DNA of 64,000 bases from Eustoma russellianum (taxonomy: Eukaryota > Streptophyta > Magnoliopsida > Gentianales > Gentianaceae), in the NCBI GenBank assembly GCA_036186865.1, contig AP025042.1, forward strand, positions 18,190,214 through 18,254,213, in the 5' to 3' direction. This document shows positions 11,801 to 24,557 of this stretch, piece after piece (position 1 is the stretch's first letter; every line of letters starts with the position of its first letter). The position numbers and the translations under genes are program-made. A model generated the notes under the pieces. That model saw only the letters and a program-made list of their open reading frames with translations. It was not told the origin of the DNA and made no database searches.

Positions 11801-13240
11801 GTGAGGTGAATCAGTAAGTCTGCTAAGAGTGACAAGATTAAATGAGAAAGAAGGCACATATACACATTCTCTAAAACCAGTCCACTATTCATCCTTAATG
11901 AGTAGCATTTACTGAAAATTTATTGTAAGCTTGATAGTGATGTGATTAATGGAAATGTAAGAACGAAACAAAGTTAAGGAGCAGGCAACATGATCAGTGG
12001 CACATAAATCCAGGATCTATATATTATTAACATTATCAAGACACTTACCTGATGGCACATCAACCTTGTCAGTCATCACAGCACCTTGAGAAACCTTCTC
12101 ACCAACCAAGCCTGGAACAACATCATCAGAATTCAACAATTTTAACAATTTAGTGTATTGATCAGGTGTAAGAATAGGTGTTTTTTGAATGGGGGAGATT
12201 GTGAAGAAGAAGTATGAAATCCTTGCTCACTGTAGTTATGCTCAGATTGCCCTTCTACAGTTTCAACCGTGTTGACTTGATTTTTGAACTTAAATCCAGG
12301 AGGAAAACCATGTTTTCTGTAACATTTATTTACTATGTGGCCTATCATTCCACAGTGATTACATTGCATATGCTTGCCTCATTCCTGATAGAACCTTCCA
12401 TTACCTCTTCTATACATAGGTCCAAAACTTCTATTTGTATAAGTAATTGCCACCAACTTTCATGTTCATCACAACTAGACATCAAGGCTAGAGGAGCATT
12501 ACTGAAACCAGAAGACATAGTGTTTCCCATGATCTTCCTTTCAAACTTCAAAGCCATTGCAAAGGCTATCTTAATGTCAAACAAGGGGGTCATAATAAAA
12601 ACTTGAGACCTAATAGGATCAAACTCCTCATTTAGGCCTTTAACGAATTTGATAACATAATCATTCTCCACAAATTTATGTAACCTTCCTACCGATATCA
12701 CATGTACACCTCAAACAACTACATCTATATATAGGACTTAATGCCATTAACTCCTCCCATAAGATGTTCAGTTTTGTGAAATAGTCATTAACAGACAAGT
12801 TTTCCTACTTTACTCCATAGAAATGAGACAAGAGATCAAACAGTCTGAATGGATCACCACTGCCATATCTCATAGTTAAATCATTTCATACGTCTAAAGC
12901 ATTGGCATACCACATTATACTTCGATCAGTGGAAGGTGAAACACAGTTCATAATCTTTGATTGAATCATTGTGTTTACCTACCTCCAAGCTTAAAGCTGA
13001 GGATCATTATCATCAGGTTTCGACAAAAATCCATTAATAAAACATGTTTTATTCTTCATGAGCAGTGCCATTTGAAAGGTTCGAGTCCAAGAGTGAAAAT
13101 TATGCAGATTAAAGAGTGGTTGCACCAGCCAATCGTTGGACTGTCATTTGGATGCAAGTAATACAGATTACTTGCAGGATTATCATTAGGAGCATGAGTA
13201 TTACGAGAACTAGAAGCGATACCAGTTTAATTAGCCATGA
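8813..13240 (-). pseudogene. Copia gag-pol relic
   Basis: Read on the minus strand from right to left. A gag start at about 13240 (MAN, then a stop at codon 4) leads to a conserved-looking NLYYLHPNDSP. Gag continues at 12345-12701 (KGLNEEFDPIRSQV). A CCHC zinc knuckle (CNHCGMIGHIVNKC) lies at 12300-12369. Integrase fragments lie at 11329-11553 (IIHVDISGP, catalytic Asp), 11074-11265 (TPLQNEVVERNH, catalytic Glu) and 10718-11077. RT lies at 10068-10283 (GCKGVYKIKRKADGS) and 9787-10080 (QLDANNALLHGDL). The RT/RNase H link is at 9342-9575 and the RNase H end (AYLFTKALGSQRL) is near 8815-8919. Several stops and frame changes separate the pieces. The sequence style suggests an Ale/Retrofit-type Copia, but that is a weak call. 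Confidence 0.88.
12142..12369 (-). pseudogene. Gag zinc-knuckle piece of the decayed Copia element
   Basis: The 75-residue open piece begins MQCNHCGMIGHIVNKC, with C-X2-C-X4-H-X4-C spacing intact, followed by YRKHGFPPGFKFKNQ. A CCHC box followed by a GFPPG-like string is common in plant Copia nucleocapsids, where it binds RNA. It is only part of a broken gag. Confidence 0.85.
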
Positions 13241-13335
13241 TCAACCAATTCGATCACACATACGCAATTGATTCACAAACCAGAAGGAAAACAAATGACA
13301 TAATTCAATCAGAGAATCGATGGTAAATCACCAGA

Positions 13336-13347
13336 GCTCTGATACCA
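13336..13347 (-). promoter_or_regulatory. Primer-binding site of the decayed Copia element
   Basis: The minus strand reads TGGTATCAGAGC with no mismatch to the initiator Met-tRNA site, immediately after the 5' LTR end at 13348. Confidence 0.88.
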
Positions 13348-13853
13348 TATCAAAAACAGCAGACAAACACAATTCAATCATCAAGTCAAATGGTATAGTA
13401 AGCAGAATTAACAATTCTGGAAACAAAATTTTGAATAAGAAAATTGGAGCGCAACATGTTGAAGACGATGTACAGAAAACTGAAGGAAAAAGAAAATGTT
13501 TTCAGGCACTTTCAACTATACATCAATACTAAGTATGTATACTATCTTCTACTTGAATTAGAAACCTCTTGGCACGTGTAAACAATGACTTCTGGTGCCA
13601 AGTTGGTGTAGCTGCCTTCTAGCTCATTCCATTCATTTGATTCGACGTATCAACGTCAGTTTAGCTCCATTTTATTCTATGTAGCTCATACACAACATGT
13701 ATTGATCACACTAGATTATATCTTTTAGCTCAATTCAGCTGCTCAGGCCTAGGATCCACTCACCTTCACCTGACTCCCGCTACCACCAGCTGTGCTGAAG
13801 TGTTGCAGCTCCTGCACCTTTTTTTGTATGATATTGGCTTAACATCTTCAACA
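13348..13853 (-). repeat. 5' LTR of the decayed Copia element
   Basis: Pairs with 8291-8798. Its + strand left end TATCAAAAAC is a mutated form of TGTCAAAAAC in the partner, and its right end CTTCAACA is conserved. Confidence 0.9.
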
Positions 13854-13858
13854 ACTTG

Positions 13859-14400
13859 AGCAATGGAAAACCAGTAATTCAAATGAGGAAATCCTGGTGT
13901 CAATATGAATTGATCAGTTGGAACTATTACCGCAATCCTAGTAGACTAATAAGCATGCCAAAATTGATCTTTCATTCTTTATTTCATTTTTATTAGTTTA
14001 TATTTTGGTTAATCAAGTTTCAAATGAAAAAAACTGATATAGTTTAAAATTGTAATAGAAATTATATCCTTGATATACAATAAGAATGCTGTGTCTGTAC
14101 TAAAATACAAAGAAAGGAGACAAGCGCTGGAGATAAATACTTTCTGATCAAGTTGTAAATACATGTTTCAAGTTTTAAAATGAATGTGGATTACCTCGTG
14201 TTTATAAGAAAATCAATAAAAGTTTAGTGGAAATCCATGTTTACACTATATCCTAATACTTGTAAGCCTTCTTCTTAAAACTTGTACATCTTAACAATTT
14301 CCTACTTGAAGACAAATTTGCGACACTGGCTACTCAATAATCATTCTCCTTGTTGCATTTTATGCACTGCAAAGAAACAAGGCCAGCAACAGTCGGCTAA
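13859..14400. repeat. Flank with the second copy of the diverged repeat
   Basis: Bases about 13990-14250 match 7800-8060 in direct orientation at modest identity. 14255-14400 may be the 3' untranslated region of the next Copia relic. No gene was recognised. Confidence 0.5.
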
Positions 14401-14657
14401 CACCGTCTGAGTCCAACCGAGGCTTTGCATAGCATCAACTTTTATCTGGTGACAACTTTCGTAAATATATCTGCGGGATTTATTGCACCCGCAATTTTCT
14501 TCAGCGATAAAGTCCCACCATCCTCTAACTCATGTATGTAGCTATACTTTAGTTGAATATGCTTTGTTCTTGAGTGATATACCGAATTCTTCATTAGAAA
14601 CATACACTTTGGTTATCATTATAAAGCAGTTGTTATTTTCATCCCTTCTCGTTCCTT

Positions 14658-14921
14658 TTAGAAAATTATGTAACCATGCCATCTCTTTGCGGCCTTCGAG
14701 ATTGCAATATATACAGCCTCTGTCGTAGAAAGTGCTACGTATTTTTGCAATCTCGACACCCAACTTAGTGTTGTACCCCCATACGTAAAAGTATAACCAG
14801 AAGTACTCTTCCAACCGTCCATGTCTCCACCAAGGTCTACATCTACAAAACTTTCAAGTCCCGCATTAAATTTCTTGAAGCATAATAAAACATTTGAAGT
14901 AACCTTCAAATATCTCATCAC
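14658..14921 (-). pseudogene. Copia RNase H fragment
   Basis: The 87-codon open stretch starts MMRYLKVTSNVLLCFKKFN and carries VDVDLGGDMDGWKSTSGYTF, then WVSRLQKYVALSTTEA. These are the RT/RNase H junction and the first RNase H motifs of Tnt1-like Copia elements. The usual AEY is altered to AVY. Confidence 0.85.
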
Positions 14922-17104
14922 CTATTTTACCATCCCCTTGTGTCCAGCACTACAAATTGCCATGTAACGGTTCACTACTCCCACTGCATGAACAGTATCG
15001 GGTCTCGTATAAACTATAGCATACTTAAAGTTGTCTACGACCGATGGATATGGTATGTTTTCCATATAATTCTGATCCACCTCTGTTTTTGGGGACTCAG
15101 ATTTTGAGAATATGAGTTGTCCCCTCTAACAGTGTAATGCTGGGCTTAGTGCCGGGCATGAAAAATTGGTCGAACACTTTATTGATGCATTTTTCGTGCA
15201 ACATGATCAACAGACCTCCCATTCCATCTCGAAGGATATGCATGCCAAGAATTTGAATCGCCCAACAAAAGTCTTTCATCTCAAACTCTTACACTAACTC
15301 TTGTTTCAACGTATTAATCTCCTTTATGTTAGCTCCAGAGACAAGCATGCCATTAACATAAAATAACAAAATAGTGTAAGAGCTACCAAAAGACTTGAAA
15401 TAACAACAATGATCCATATATCCTTGCTTAAATCGACAACTACTCATGAATTTATCGAACCATTTATTCTATTGCCTTGGAGCTGACTTCAAACCATATA
15501 GACTTCTATTCAATCTACACATGAGGCCCGCTTGTCCTTTAACTTTGAAACCTTTGGGCTGCTCTATATAAATTTTTCCTCTAAGTCATCATGAAGGAAG
15601 GCCGTCTTTACATCGAGTTGTTCAAGATGAAGATTCTCAGCCGCCACTATGCTAAGAACTATCCGGATTAACGTAAGCTTCAGAACATGTGAGAATATCT
15701 TGATGCAATAAGCTCCTTTCTTTTATGAGAAACCCTTGACCACCAATATCTCCTTATACCTGCTTACTTCCATATGCCTCTTCTTTGATTCGGAAGACAA
15801 ATTTATTTATCAATGGTCTTTTTCCTTCTGGTAGCCTAGTTATGGTCCATGTGTTATTTTTATCTAGCGGCCGTAACTTCTGAGTCACCCAAATTTATGG
15901 CCTCATCATGTCTTTGGGCTTTCCTGAGTTGGTCAAGAGTAAGTAATTTAGAGAAGATAAGTGAAGTGTGTTTGGCTTGTGAATGCGAGTATATCTCCTC
16001 AGCATTGATTCTCGAGAACTTCCTTCATCTTGCCCAGCCTCATTAGTGTCTTCATCCTTAGCCCTCTTTGTTTTGGCCTTACCCTCCAAAACTTGAGTTT
16101 CGTCTAACTCAATCTCCCTCACGTCATCTCTCTTTGGATTGGAAGCCTTATCATCTTCGTCGAATGTAGCATCTTGCAATCAAATTACCTTTGGCCCTTT
16201 TCATTCTAAAATCTATAACCAAAATAATTTGATCCATATCTTACGAAAATGCACTGCTTTGCCTTTGTGTCAAACTTGTCCCTGTTCTCGGAATCTAAAT
16301 GAACATAGACTGTACATCCAAAGCTCACAAGTGCGACTGAGATATATTCTTACTCGTCCACCTGTCCTCGGGTAATTCGAGATTTAGGTCTATCGAGTGG
16401 CTTCAATTGATAGGATAGGCTGTAGTATTTACTGCCTCTGTCCAAAAAACTTTTGGGAGTTTTGTGTGGAGCTCCATTGCCCTTGCCTGCTCATTTAAGG
16501 TGCTATTCATCCTTTTGGCTGTCCTATTTTGTTGCGGTCGGTTGGAGATATTTTGCACAAGTGGTATTCCTTGCTCTGCAAAATATGTCTTGAAGATTTT
16601 TCTATTATACTCCCACCATTGTTTAAGGAAATAAACTCATATCTTTTAAGTGGAATCGTCAATGAATATCATATAATATCTTGAACCTCCTTGTGATTGA
16701 ACCCTGACTTGCTGCCACTATCCATGTGCACAAGATCTAGCCTTCCGTTCTTTCATTCTCGGTCGCCTTTTCAATAAGTCACCCGTTTTGTTTGTCAAAT
16801 ATGCAATCTTCACAAAATCCAATTTCCACCGTTGGCATGCTCGGCAAAAAGCCTTTGGAGGCCAACACTTTCAGCCCTTTATCACTTATGTATCCCAATC
16901 TTTTGTGCTATAAAATTGGACTAGTTTTAGCCTCATTTGCAGCCATTATGTTTGCACAATGGTTGGTTAAATAAAGTATGCCTTTCTTGGTTCTTCGTGC
17001 GACAATCATAGCGTCTTAGGCGAATTTCCCTCGCTTATGATGTGGTCAGGAACATAGTTGAGAGTCATCCCTTCTTGAATTGATATCATCTTAAAGGGAC
17101 TCGA

Positions 17105-17488
17105 CTAACTATCTAGGATAGAGATAACCAAGCAGTGTGCAGTCAACTCGTCATCTAAAGAGTATACGATTGCATTTAGTTGATTCAGAAAGTGGTTGAA
17201 TTCGGCCACATGCATGGTCAGGGAGACACCTTCGGCCATTTTTAATTGAAACAACCTCTGAAGAAGATGAAATTTGTTCGAACTTGGTGCCTTTTTGAAC
17301 GAATTGGGCAAGCGCTTGATAAAGCCGAAAATTGTGGTTTTGTTGGCAACGTGCGAAGCTACATCCATGGAGATAGTGTTGCGGGTTAGTCTAATAGATC
17401 GGCAACCTAATTTCTTCCACACCATCTCCTCCATGCTATCATGTTTGTTCTCCAACATCGCGTGCTCCAACTCCTTTGCATATAACAT
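17105..17488 (-). pseudogene. Tnt1-like gag fragment
   Basis: The 127-codon open stretch covers most of the conserved gag core: the KELEHAMLENK start, SIRLTRNTISMDVASHV, NKFHLLQRLFQLKMAEGVSLTMHVAEFNHFLNQL and DDELTAHCLVISILDS. It is the best preserved part of this relic. A complete Tnt1-type gag would continue into a zinc knuckle, which I do not see in frame. Confidence 0.82.
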
Positions 17489-18406
17489 ATCATTAATTTT
17501 TAATTTCCAATAGCCTGATTTCTCGAGTAAGACTTCTTTCTAATACTTGTCTTCCATCTAACAGGGGGTTTTATTTGATTTTTGTTTTTAGTTTAATGTA
17601 AAATGGTTCTCACCATTTTTTTGGTATGTTTCTATTTTAGCTGGTAGAAAAGAGAAGGAATAATAAAAATGTGACATAATACTTTAAGAAAAAGGAAGCA
17701 AAAAAACTCTTCACTAAACCGCCCTTAGTTACCTTATGTAACCCCCCACCATAACTCCCTTAATTACCCACTACCCCCACCACAAATCCCCATAACTCCC
17801 TTATTAAGTTTGACAAAAAAATAAAACCCCCAATTTCATCATAGGACAATCGACCAACCAAAAAGAAAAGGCAAGGAAGTGCCGTGACTAAAAAGAGAAA
17901 CGGAGAGTAAAGAAAAAAGAGAGAAAAGAGAGTGGTGAAAAGGAAGAAAGAAAAGAGAGAAAAGAGGAAGGAAGGAAAAGAAGAAAAGAGAAGGAGGAAG
18001 CATAAACCACCTCTAACACCACAAGAAAAGAGAAAGAGGAAGCCTAAACCACCTCTAACACCACTAACACCACCATACCACCACCACTAATCCTAGTCTA
18101 CAACCAAAAGGTAGATGGCCCTTCTCTTTTTGAGCTGATTTTATATATGTAATTTATTTGCAATTTGCTTTACTTGTTGTTATTTTGCATGTTATACTTC
18201 AAATTGATATGTTATATGTGTTGGTTGTTTTCTTTGTAGCATAAAAATGTTGAGTATGTGTTTATTGTATGTTTTATTTTTCTTTTTGGCTGTGATGTTT
18301 TTTTAAAAAAACCGTTTTTAAGTACTTGTTATATGTTTAAATCTTATGAACCGAGTGTACACAAATTTTGTTTTTATACATAATATTACCATTGGAATCA
18401 TATAGA

Positions 18407-18458
<52 letters not shown>

Positions 18459-18459
18459 T
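18407..18459. repeat. AAT microsatellite
   Basis: A run of AAT units with one or two interruptions at the left end. Confidence 0.9.
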
Positions 18460-19014
18460 TGATTACGGTTAATTATGACAGAATGTTTTAGTTTTTGGAA
18501 TTTAGTTAAAGGAGTTGTAAATTAATTGAGATTAGAAATAGAAATAAAGTTTCTTTGGGTTTTGGTGGAAACTTAAATTGGTATGGGCTGAAGAGTTAAA
18601 AAGGGGGCTGGAGTCATTTGGGCCGAGAAAAAAGAGAGTGCATCTTGTTTCTACATGCAGAAGGGGGGAAAAGAAGAAAAAAAATTAGGCTGTGGCTGGC
18701 TAGTGCTTGCGCAGTTGGCTGGGGGGAGAAAATTTCAGATGTGGGCTGAAGGAAGAAAGGAAGCCGGCCTGCTTGCTTGAGGAGAAGAAAAAAGAAAAAG
18801 AAGAAAGGGGGAACTGGGCTGGGCTGTGGGAGGAGGGTTGCTTTGGGTTTTGGTAAAAAAAAGGAAGAAATAACAGCTTTCTTATAAAAAAGGTTGTGGT
18901 TTTAAAAAAACTGTATTTAAATCTCAAAAGGAAAAATATGGAAACTGTTTCATAAAATGAAAATATATTATTAAGCTTTACTATTATATTAAAATAAAGA
19001 CAGTTTCAGAAAGG

Positions 19015-19152
<138 letters not shown>

Positions 19153-20126
19153 AAAATATGTAATAATACAAAAACAAGTAAAGTGTATTTTAGGATACTT
19201 TGGGTAACCAAACTAAAAAAATATAGTTACACCAATGGATAAACAAATTTATATTTGTTATAAAAAAAATCTAATAATTTAACTTTATTTGGGAGGGAAC
19301 AAGAGAAATAATAAGAGATGTGAAAATGAGTGGAAATAGATGAAAAGGGAAAAATATGTTAATTGCCATATTGCATTCGCATTCATGGCACGAGCATCGC
19401 ATGACCTTCGGGTCGAGATTGTCCCTCGGAACGTATAGCCCTATGTGGCCTGTGGCCCTTTTGGGCGTGTGGCCCGACGGAACGTGTGACCTAATCAGGC
19501 ATCTGGTAGGATCACCTCGAGGTTCATGCATTGCACGATAGATGGACAGGCAATCGTGTGTTGAGATATCGTTACATGTGACACAAACATGCATCATGAC
19601 TTCCAATAACTATTTTGTTGTGCTTATTTTGCTTATGCAGTTATTCATGATTATGCATGTATTACATATTATTTTTTGCCATATATGAAATTGTTTGGAA
19701 AGATACGGGAACCTACTGGGCGATATTTATTATCAAGCACCCCTATATTTTTCTCTAGGAGAACCAGAGTATGACTTTATTTACATAGAAGACGGAGCAG
19801 ACTATGGCCAGTGGGGTAGCAATCTTGAACACAAGTTGTAGAGTTCTTTTATTTCATTTATGTTAGTTATTCTTAAGAAAAAGTGTTTGAATAATTTAGA
19901 AATGCATGATTTAAATGGTATGAGTTTACGAAATGCATGACAAAATTATTATTTGACACGTTTATGTGATATACATGCTTCATATGTTTTTATATATATT
20001 GTTGCCGTACTAACAAGCCATGAAGTGTTAAAGCTTACATCATATGGCAAACATTTGTTGTCTTTGAACTATTTTCAGGCGCCACAATTAATGAACTGAA
20101 TTAGTTCACTAAGTGGAGTACTTAAG

Positions 20127-20150
20127 TTAATGAACTAACTAGTTCATTAA
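20127..20150. repeat. LTR palindrome, 11 bp arms (copy 1)
   Basis: TTAATGAACTA and TAGTTCATTAA are separated by AC. The same palindrome is found at 50746-50769, and an arm-conserved version at 57844-57868. Confidence 0.85.
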
Positions 20151-20483
20151 ATGGAGACATATTTGGTGGAAGCTACATAGCAACAAATTTGGAAATAGAA
20201 AGTCTCCTCCCTATTCATCTTACACGCCATATGCATATATATTATATATGTACTCATATTTTTAAAAAAAAGACACAATACACATATATTTCGTCACACT
20301 ACCGACACGTTACATACATCACAAACGTACGTCAACGTCACACCACTATATATACCTCATGTTTACGAGTATATTCAGGTCTTATATCATATGATATAAG
20401 TCATGGTGATGACAAAATTATAATGACACGTTACAAGGTCATAAACCAAAAATTGTCATATCGGGTGACTACCGAAACTTCAC

Positions 20484-20515
20484 CGACGTGTCACGTACTT
20501 TCCATATAAAGATGG
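20484..20515 (+). promoter_or_regulatory. Predicted LTR promoter (copy 1): ACGT boxes plus TATA
   Basis: GACGTGTCACGTAC is followed about 8 bases later by ATATAAAGATGGCC, a good TATA box. The module is conserved in all the other Sirevirus LTRs of the window. Confidence 0.6.
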
Positions 20516-21393
20516 CCAGCTCATATACTTCAAAAATAGCAAAAAGACTTCGTGGCTCACATGTTCAAATCAGCCACTAAAGCATTCCATGTTTGCACAC
20601 ACAAATTACCCACAATTTAGACTAAATTTGTGGAGATTTCAAATTACAATTTTTAAAGCAAATAGGGCGCCTATATCTAAGACATATGAGCTGAATATCT
20701 ACCTTATTTTATGTAAATTATAAATTAAAATAACATATATGACATGTGCAAGAAATTTGAATTTAATCAGAGAAAAATCGCGTAATCGACGAAAGTCAAA
20801 AATTCGGTTTTCTACAAACACGACTGTTGTACTCCACCAAAAATAGTACTGTATCTAGGCCTAGTATGAAGTGATGTAGTAGAACGATATTTCTGAAGGA
20901 GAATATTTTAAGCTTTACCAACGTTTGTTCAATTTTAAAGGAAAACAGTATGCTACCCCAAGTATGAATTATGAAGCATGTGAGTTGATAGCTTTCCCTC
21001 CCAAGATTACTCATAAATCTCAGCCTAGAGTATTGGAAACATTAAAGTGGAGTTTCTTGTACTACAAGCAACAAACCCATTGTAGTATTGGTGAAAGAGA
21101 GCATGGAAAGTTATTCTAAGAATTTAGTGTCTTACTAAATGAGATTCAGAAAGTAAAAAGGGGAAAAGTATTCCTTTTCCCCATTAAAGCCACCGGATAG
21201 AGGAAATAATTAGGAGACCACTTTTTGCTAGAAAAGCTAACTACACACCTTAATTGCTTACTAAAGCAACAATATAAATAGTTATGCATGATGTAAGCAC
21301 AATATGATGTTATTATAAGGATATGTAACTCACCAAAATTTCCCTTAGAAACCGTGAAACACATGGAAGGAAGAATTAGGGATCAAGATTGTA

Positions 21394-21402
21394 CTATAAA
21401 TA
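21394..21402 (+). promoter_or_regulatory. TATA-like box in the solo giant LTR
   Basis: CTATAAATA lies about 570 bp into the LTR and is followed by a pyrimidine-rich leader. It is a plausible U3 promoter, but only the sequence match supports it. Confidence 0.4.
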
Positions 21403-24400
21403 TTTCCTTCAACTACCTAGTAGCTTTTTCATTAAACATTCTTAAAAGTGTTCAAGCATGATGGAGCCTACTAAATACACCCTAGCCACCGATATAAACC
21501 CATGGGTAGTCCATGGTAACTCCTTAAACCACATTAGTAACTAACTTAAGGAATAAGAAGGGATAAAGCAATTTAAGGAATAAATGAGCTTGGGGATAGA
21601 CCCCTTAACCGCCGGCTATCCTCTTGGGGTGAGCCAAGAGAACTTCATCATTAACCCTAGTCATTGTTCGTCTAGCAACTTCAATTTTGTGAAAAATTAT
21701 GTTTACAGGATATAATTATATACATATATAAGTAGTGTTGGAAAATATGTAGATATGTATAACATATATGTGTATGTCCCTCGGCCTATGGTAACGATGG
21801 CCTAAAGGACTTTAGTTCCATGAAAAGTGTATTTAAGGGATAATAACTTGAACATACACTTTCAGAACGCATATATGTATAGCATATATGCATTAAGATA
21901 CAAAAATGGGGAAGCTATATTAATAGATAAAATAAGTTTATGTATGTAAGAGTACATACCTATGTGAATTCGGCCATGAGGCCTTTTCGGAGCTAGTGAT
22001 GGCTTTAAGACTCTTCATGAACCCTAAAAAGTAATCCATGGTTAAGCCTTAAGTGAGATCCATTAAGATGTTCATGAAAAGTTTCCCCTCCCTCATAATG
22101 AAGCGGACGGCCACCCCTAACCAAGAGGCTTCTTCCTTCTTCCTTTAATAAAGAGCCGCTTAACCATCTTTACCCTACAAACTATTCAAGGAATTACCAA
22201 AAAGCAAGATTCTTTCCCTCTCCTCCCCTCAAGGCACACAACCAACTTGAACCAAGAAGAATTAAGACTCATCCAATTTCAAATTTGGTCTAGGTAAGTA
22301 CACTCTAAATTCCTTAAGAGAATTTTATATCTTACATAAAGTGAAGCTCACATTGCTACTCTTTCTTGCTCAAAAACCGTGACCCCCATGGTCACTAGGT
22401 TCAATCTTTCAAGCTTTTAAGTGGTACTAGCTTCTTAGAGGTTTGAACACCATTCAAGCCTCATCTTGGTAACCCAATCTAGCCTCCATTTAGCTCTATC
22501 TTTAACTTAAGATAATAACTAATATTTGTTATTTTTCCTCCTCCAAAACCGTATATATTGAAGAGGAGGGAGGCTTCACTTCATTTCATCCAAATTCCAA
22601 GCCAAGGCAAGGTTTGAACTTGAAGAGGCAAATACACTATAAATATTCTTGACTTGTGTGTGAAAGTATATGATTGAATGTCTAGCTATTACTAAGATTT
22701 AATCTTATATGGAAAATGTTGAGCTTGAAGCATGAAAATTTCGGATTCCTTAAGAAAAGTGACTTGCATGTATGAGATTTCTTCAAAGATGGGTTCTTTG
22801 CCCCTTTGAATATGAATATGATGCATGTCTAAGATGAATGTGGTAAAGCTCTCTTCTTTAATATGTAAGGGGGACAGTTGGATGAAGAGGTTGGGGTGAA
22901 TAATATTCTTGTGAAGGAATGTGACTTATGGGGTAAAGGATGCATATAAGTTGTATGCTTGGATGTTTTATGACTTAGGTGTATAATGTTCATTATGAAA
23001 ATGAAATATAAGCCCTTGCACGTGTATGAAACGGGCTGTTTTGGGGGTATGGGACATACGAATTAGATGTGCCGTGAATAGACTTTATTTTGTACAAAAC
23101 ATGCAAGATCAAGGTGTGCTATGTGTAACCTTCAGAACCGTTTTTGAAGTGATTTGTAGGTGACCTTTAGAATGTATTAGAATCTGTAATGTTTATGTTT
23201 AAAAGTGTATTTGATGGTTAGTGAGCCATTTTTGAAGAATAACTTAAGTTGGAACACTTTTAGTAAGTAAAGTGACAAAAGGGAAAAATCATTGGAACAT
23301 GACAGATTCATGTGATGTTTTGTATGACCTGAAAAGGGATCTTAGAAGCATTCAATTAAGCTAAATTTTGGCATGACTTTTAGCCCTATGTATGTAGTAA
23401 ATATGAGAGTTGGAATTTCGGTAAAAGAAGTTATGGTTTGTCCATAATGGAATTTTTAGTAAAATTGGTCAAGCTGAAATTACTGGACTGGACAGAATTT
23501 AAGTGACGTGTTGATTGACCCAAAAATGGACCTTAGAAATATGAAGATGGGCTGATTTTTTGTAGGATGCTAGCCTTATGTGTTTACTAAGTCGTTGAGT
23601 TGGAATTCTCGAAAAAGGACTTACGGTTTGGTCACAATAAAATTTATAGTAAAACTGGCCTCTCCAGAATCAGCATGTACCCGTTTTTGGGGAAGTGAGT
23701 AAATGGCCTCTTTAAAGTTATTATAATGCCTTGAAATTTTTATTGTAATTACTTAGGACATAGGTGAGCATGTCCATGTAAATCAATTAGCTTGGAATTA
23801 TTATTTTAAGGGGTAACTACCGAAGTTAATTTGGTATTACTAAACTGGAAAATCGGGCAGAATTACAGAATTGGTTGTGAGGCTTTATTCTTGTGGGCTT
23901 AGACTTATTTGTATGGTTTGGGCTTATGAGCATTAATTTCTGGTATTATTGCGGTATTTTCTAGGTGTTGACCCAAATTAAATGAGACTTAATGGGCTTA
24001 AAAGAAAGGTAAAAGAAGGGTACTGCACTGCTGAATTCAGCAGTACCCTGTTTGGTAATTTAATGATCTGAAGGTTTTCTACGTCTTGAATCGCTAAGTA
24101 ATTTTTATGACAAGTAGACAAGATATCCTTATGCATATGTATGTCATGAGATCATGAAAATGGGCCGAATTATGAGGTTTTGAAGCCGCGCAAAAAGAAC
24201 GTTAATTCTGGAAATTTTTCTAGCTTAATGAATAAGACCGTACCTGTATGTATGTGACGCATTTGGTCACGAATTGCATAATGCACGTCATACATTACAT
24301 CATCGTCATTTACATGATATATGAAACAGATTTTATGACAAAGAATGATGAAAGAGCATTTTTAAAGAAAAGATTCAGTTTTGAAAAGAACGATTTCCAT

Positions 24401-24451
24401 TGGTACCATTTATTTCTTGCCAGATTACCCCGCTCCAGATCTGGGGTCAAT

Positions 24452-24557
24452 TGATCTGATGATTATGACCGTTCAGGCCCCGAGAGAATAGACCTGATTA
24501 TGATGATTATGACCGTACAGGCCCAGAGAGAATAGACCTGATTATGACGATTATGAC
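24452..24557 (+). repeat. About 46 bp tandem array, split by the nested element
   Basis: The units carry GATTATGACCGTACAGGCCC then AGAGAGAATAGACC. Two full units and part of a third lie left of the insertion, and the third resumes at 41583. Confidence 0.8.
24553..24557. other. Target-site duplication ATGAC, left
   Basis: ATGAC abuts TGTGGCGCC at 24558. The same five bases follow the other end at 41578-41582. Confidence 0.88.

Larger units (their letters stand above)
8291..13853 (-). mobile_element. Decayed Copia element with exact ACTTG target duplication
   Basis: The LTRs are at 8291-8798 and 13348-13853, about 507 bp each and clearly similar. The minus-strand order is 5' LTR, primer site, gag, integrase, RT, RNase H, polypurine tract, 3' LTR. 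The flanking bases 8286-8290 and 13854-13858 are both ACTTG, a perfect 5 bp target duplication. Every protein region is broken by stops and frameshifts, so the element is dead. The domain order with integrase before RT is that of Copia. Confidence 0.92.
14400..17525 (-). pseudogene. Tnt1/Tork-like Copia relic, gag to RNase H, without recognised LTRs
   Basis: Read on the minus strand. Gag lies at 17105-17488 (MLYAKELEHAMLENKHDSMEEMVWKKL, with FHLLQRLFQLKMAEG), typical of the Tnt1 group. Integrase C-terminal remnants lie in about 16180-16700. An acidic linker and the start of the RT region are at 15895-16179 (RRYTRIHKP). RT pieces lie at about 15300-15800 and 15097-15279 (MKDFCWAIQILGMHILRD). 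RNase H is at 14658-14921 (VDVDLGGDMDGWKSTSGYTF, ALSTTEAVYIA). The RNase H end (NPADIFTK-like) is near 14470-14490. Stops and frameshifts are frequent. I found no LTR pair, primer site or target duplication, so the ends are approximate. Confidence 0.82.
19874..20824 (+). repeat. Sirevirus-type LTR, copy 1, left part
   Basis: It begins TAAGAAAAAGTGTTTG and follows the LTR at 50508-53165 closely, including the paired palindromes, the ACGT-rich promoter and the TATA box. No polypurine tract precedes it, so it is the outer LTR of the array. It is cut at 20824 by the solo giant LTR and resumes at 42460. Confidence 0.85.
20825..24557 (+). repeat. Solo giant LTR, left segment
   Basis: Contents: a TATA-like CTATAAATA at 21394-21402; TTCGGCC modules near 21780 and 21970; a leader-like stretch at 22100-22620; a weak donor-like AGGCAAAT at about 22626; two or more units of the ~190 bp repeat (23280-23700); and a ~46 bp tandem array from 24452 into which the nested element inserted. 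The longest frames (60-90 codons) carry no familiar feature, so I call no gene. Confidence 0.82.
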
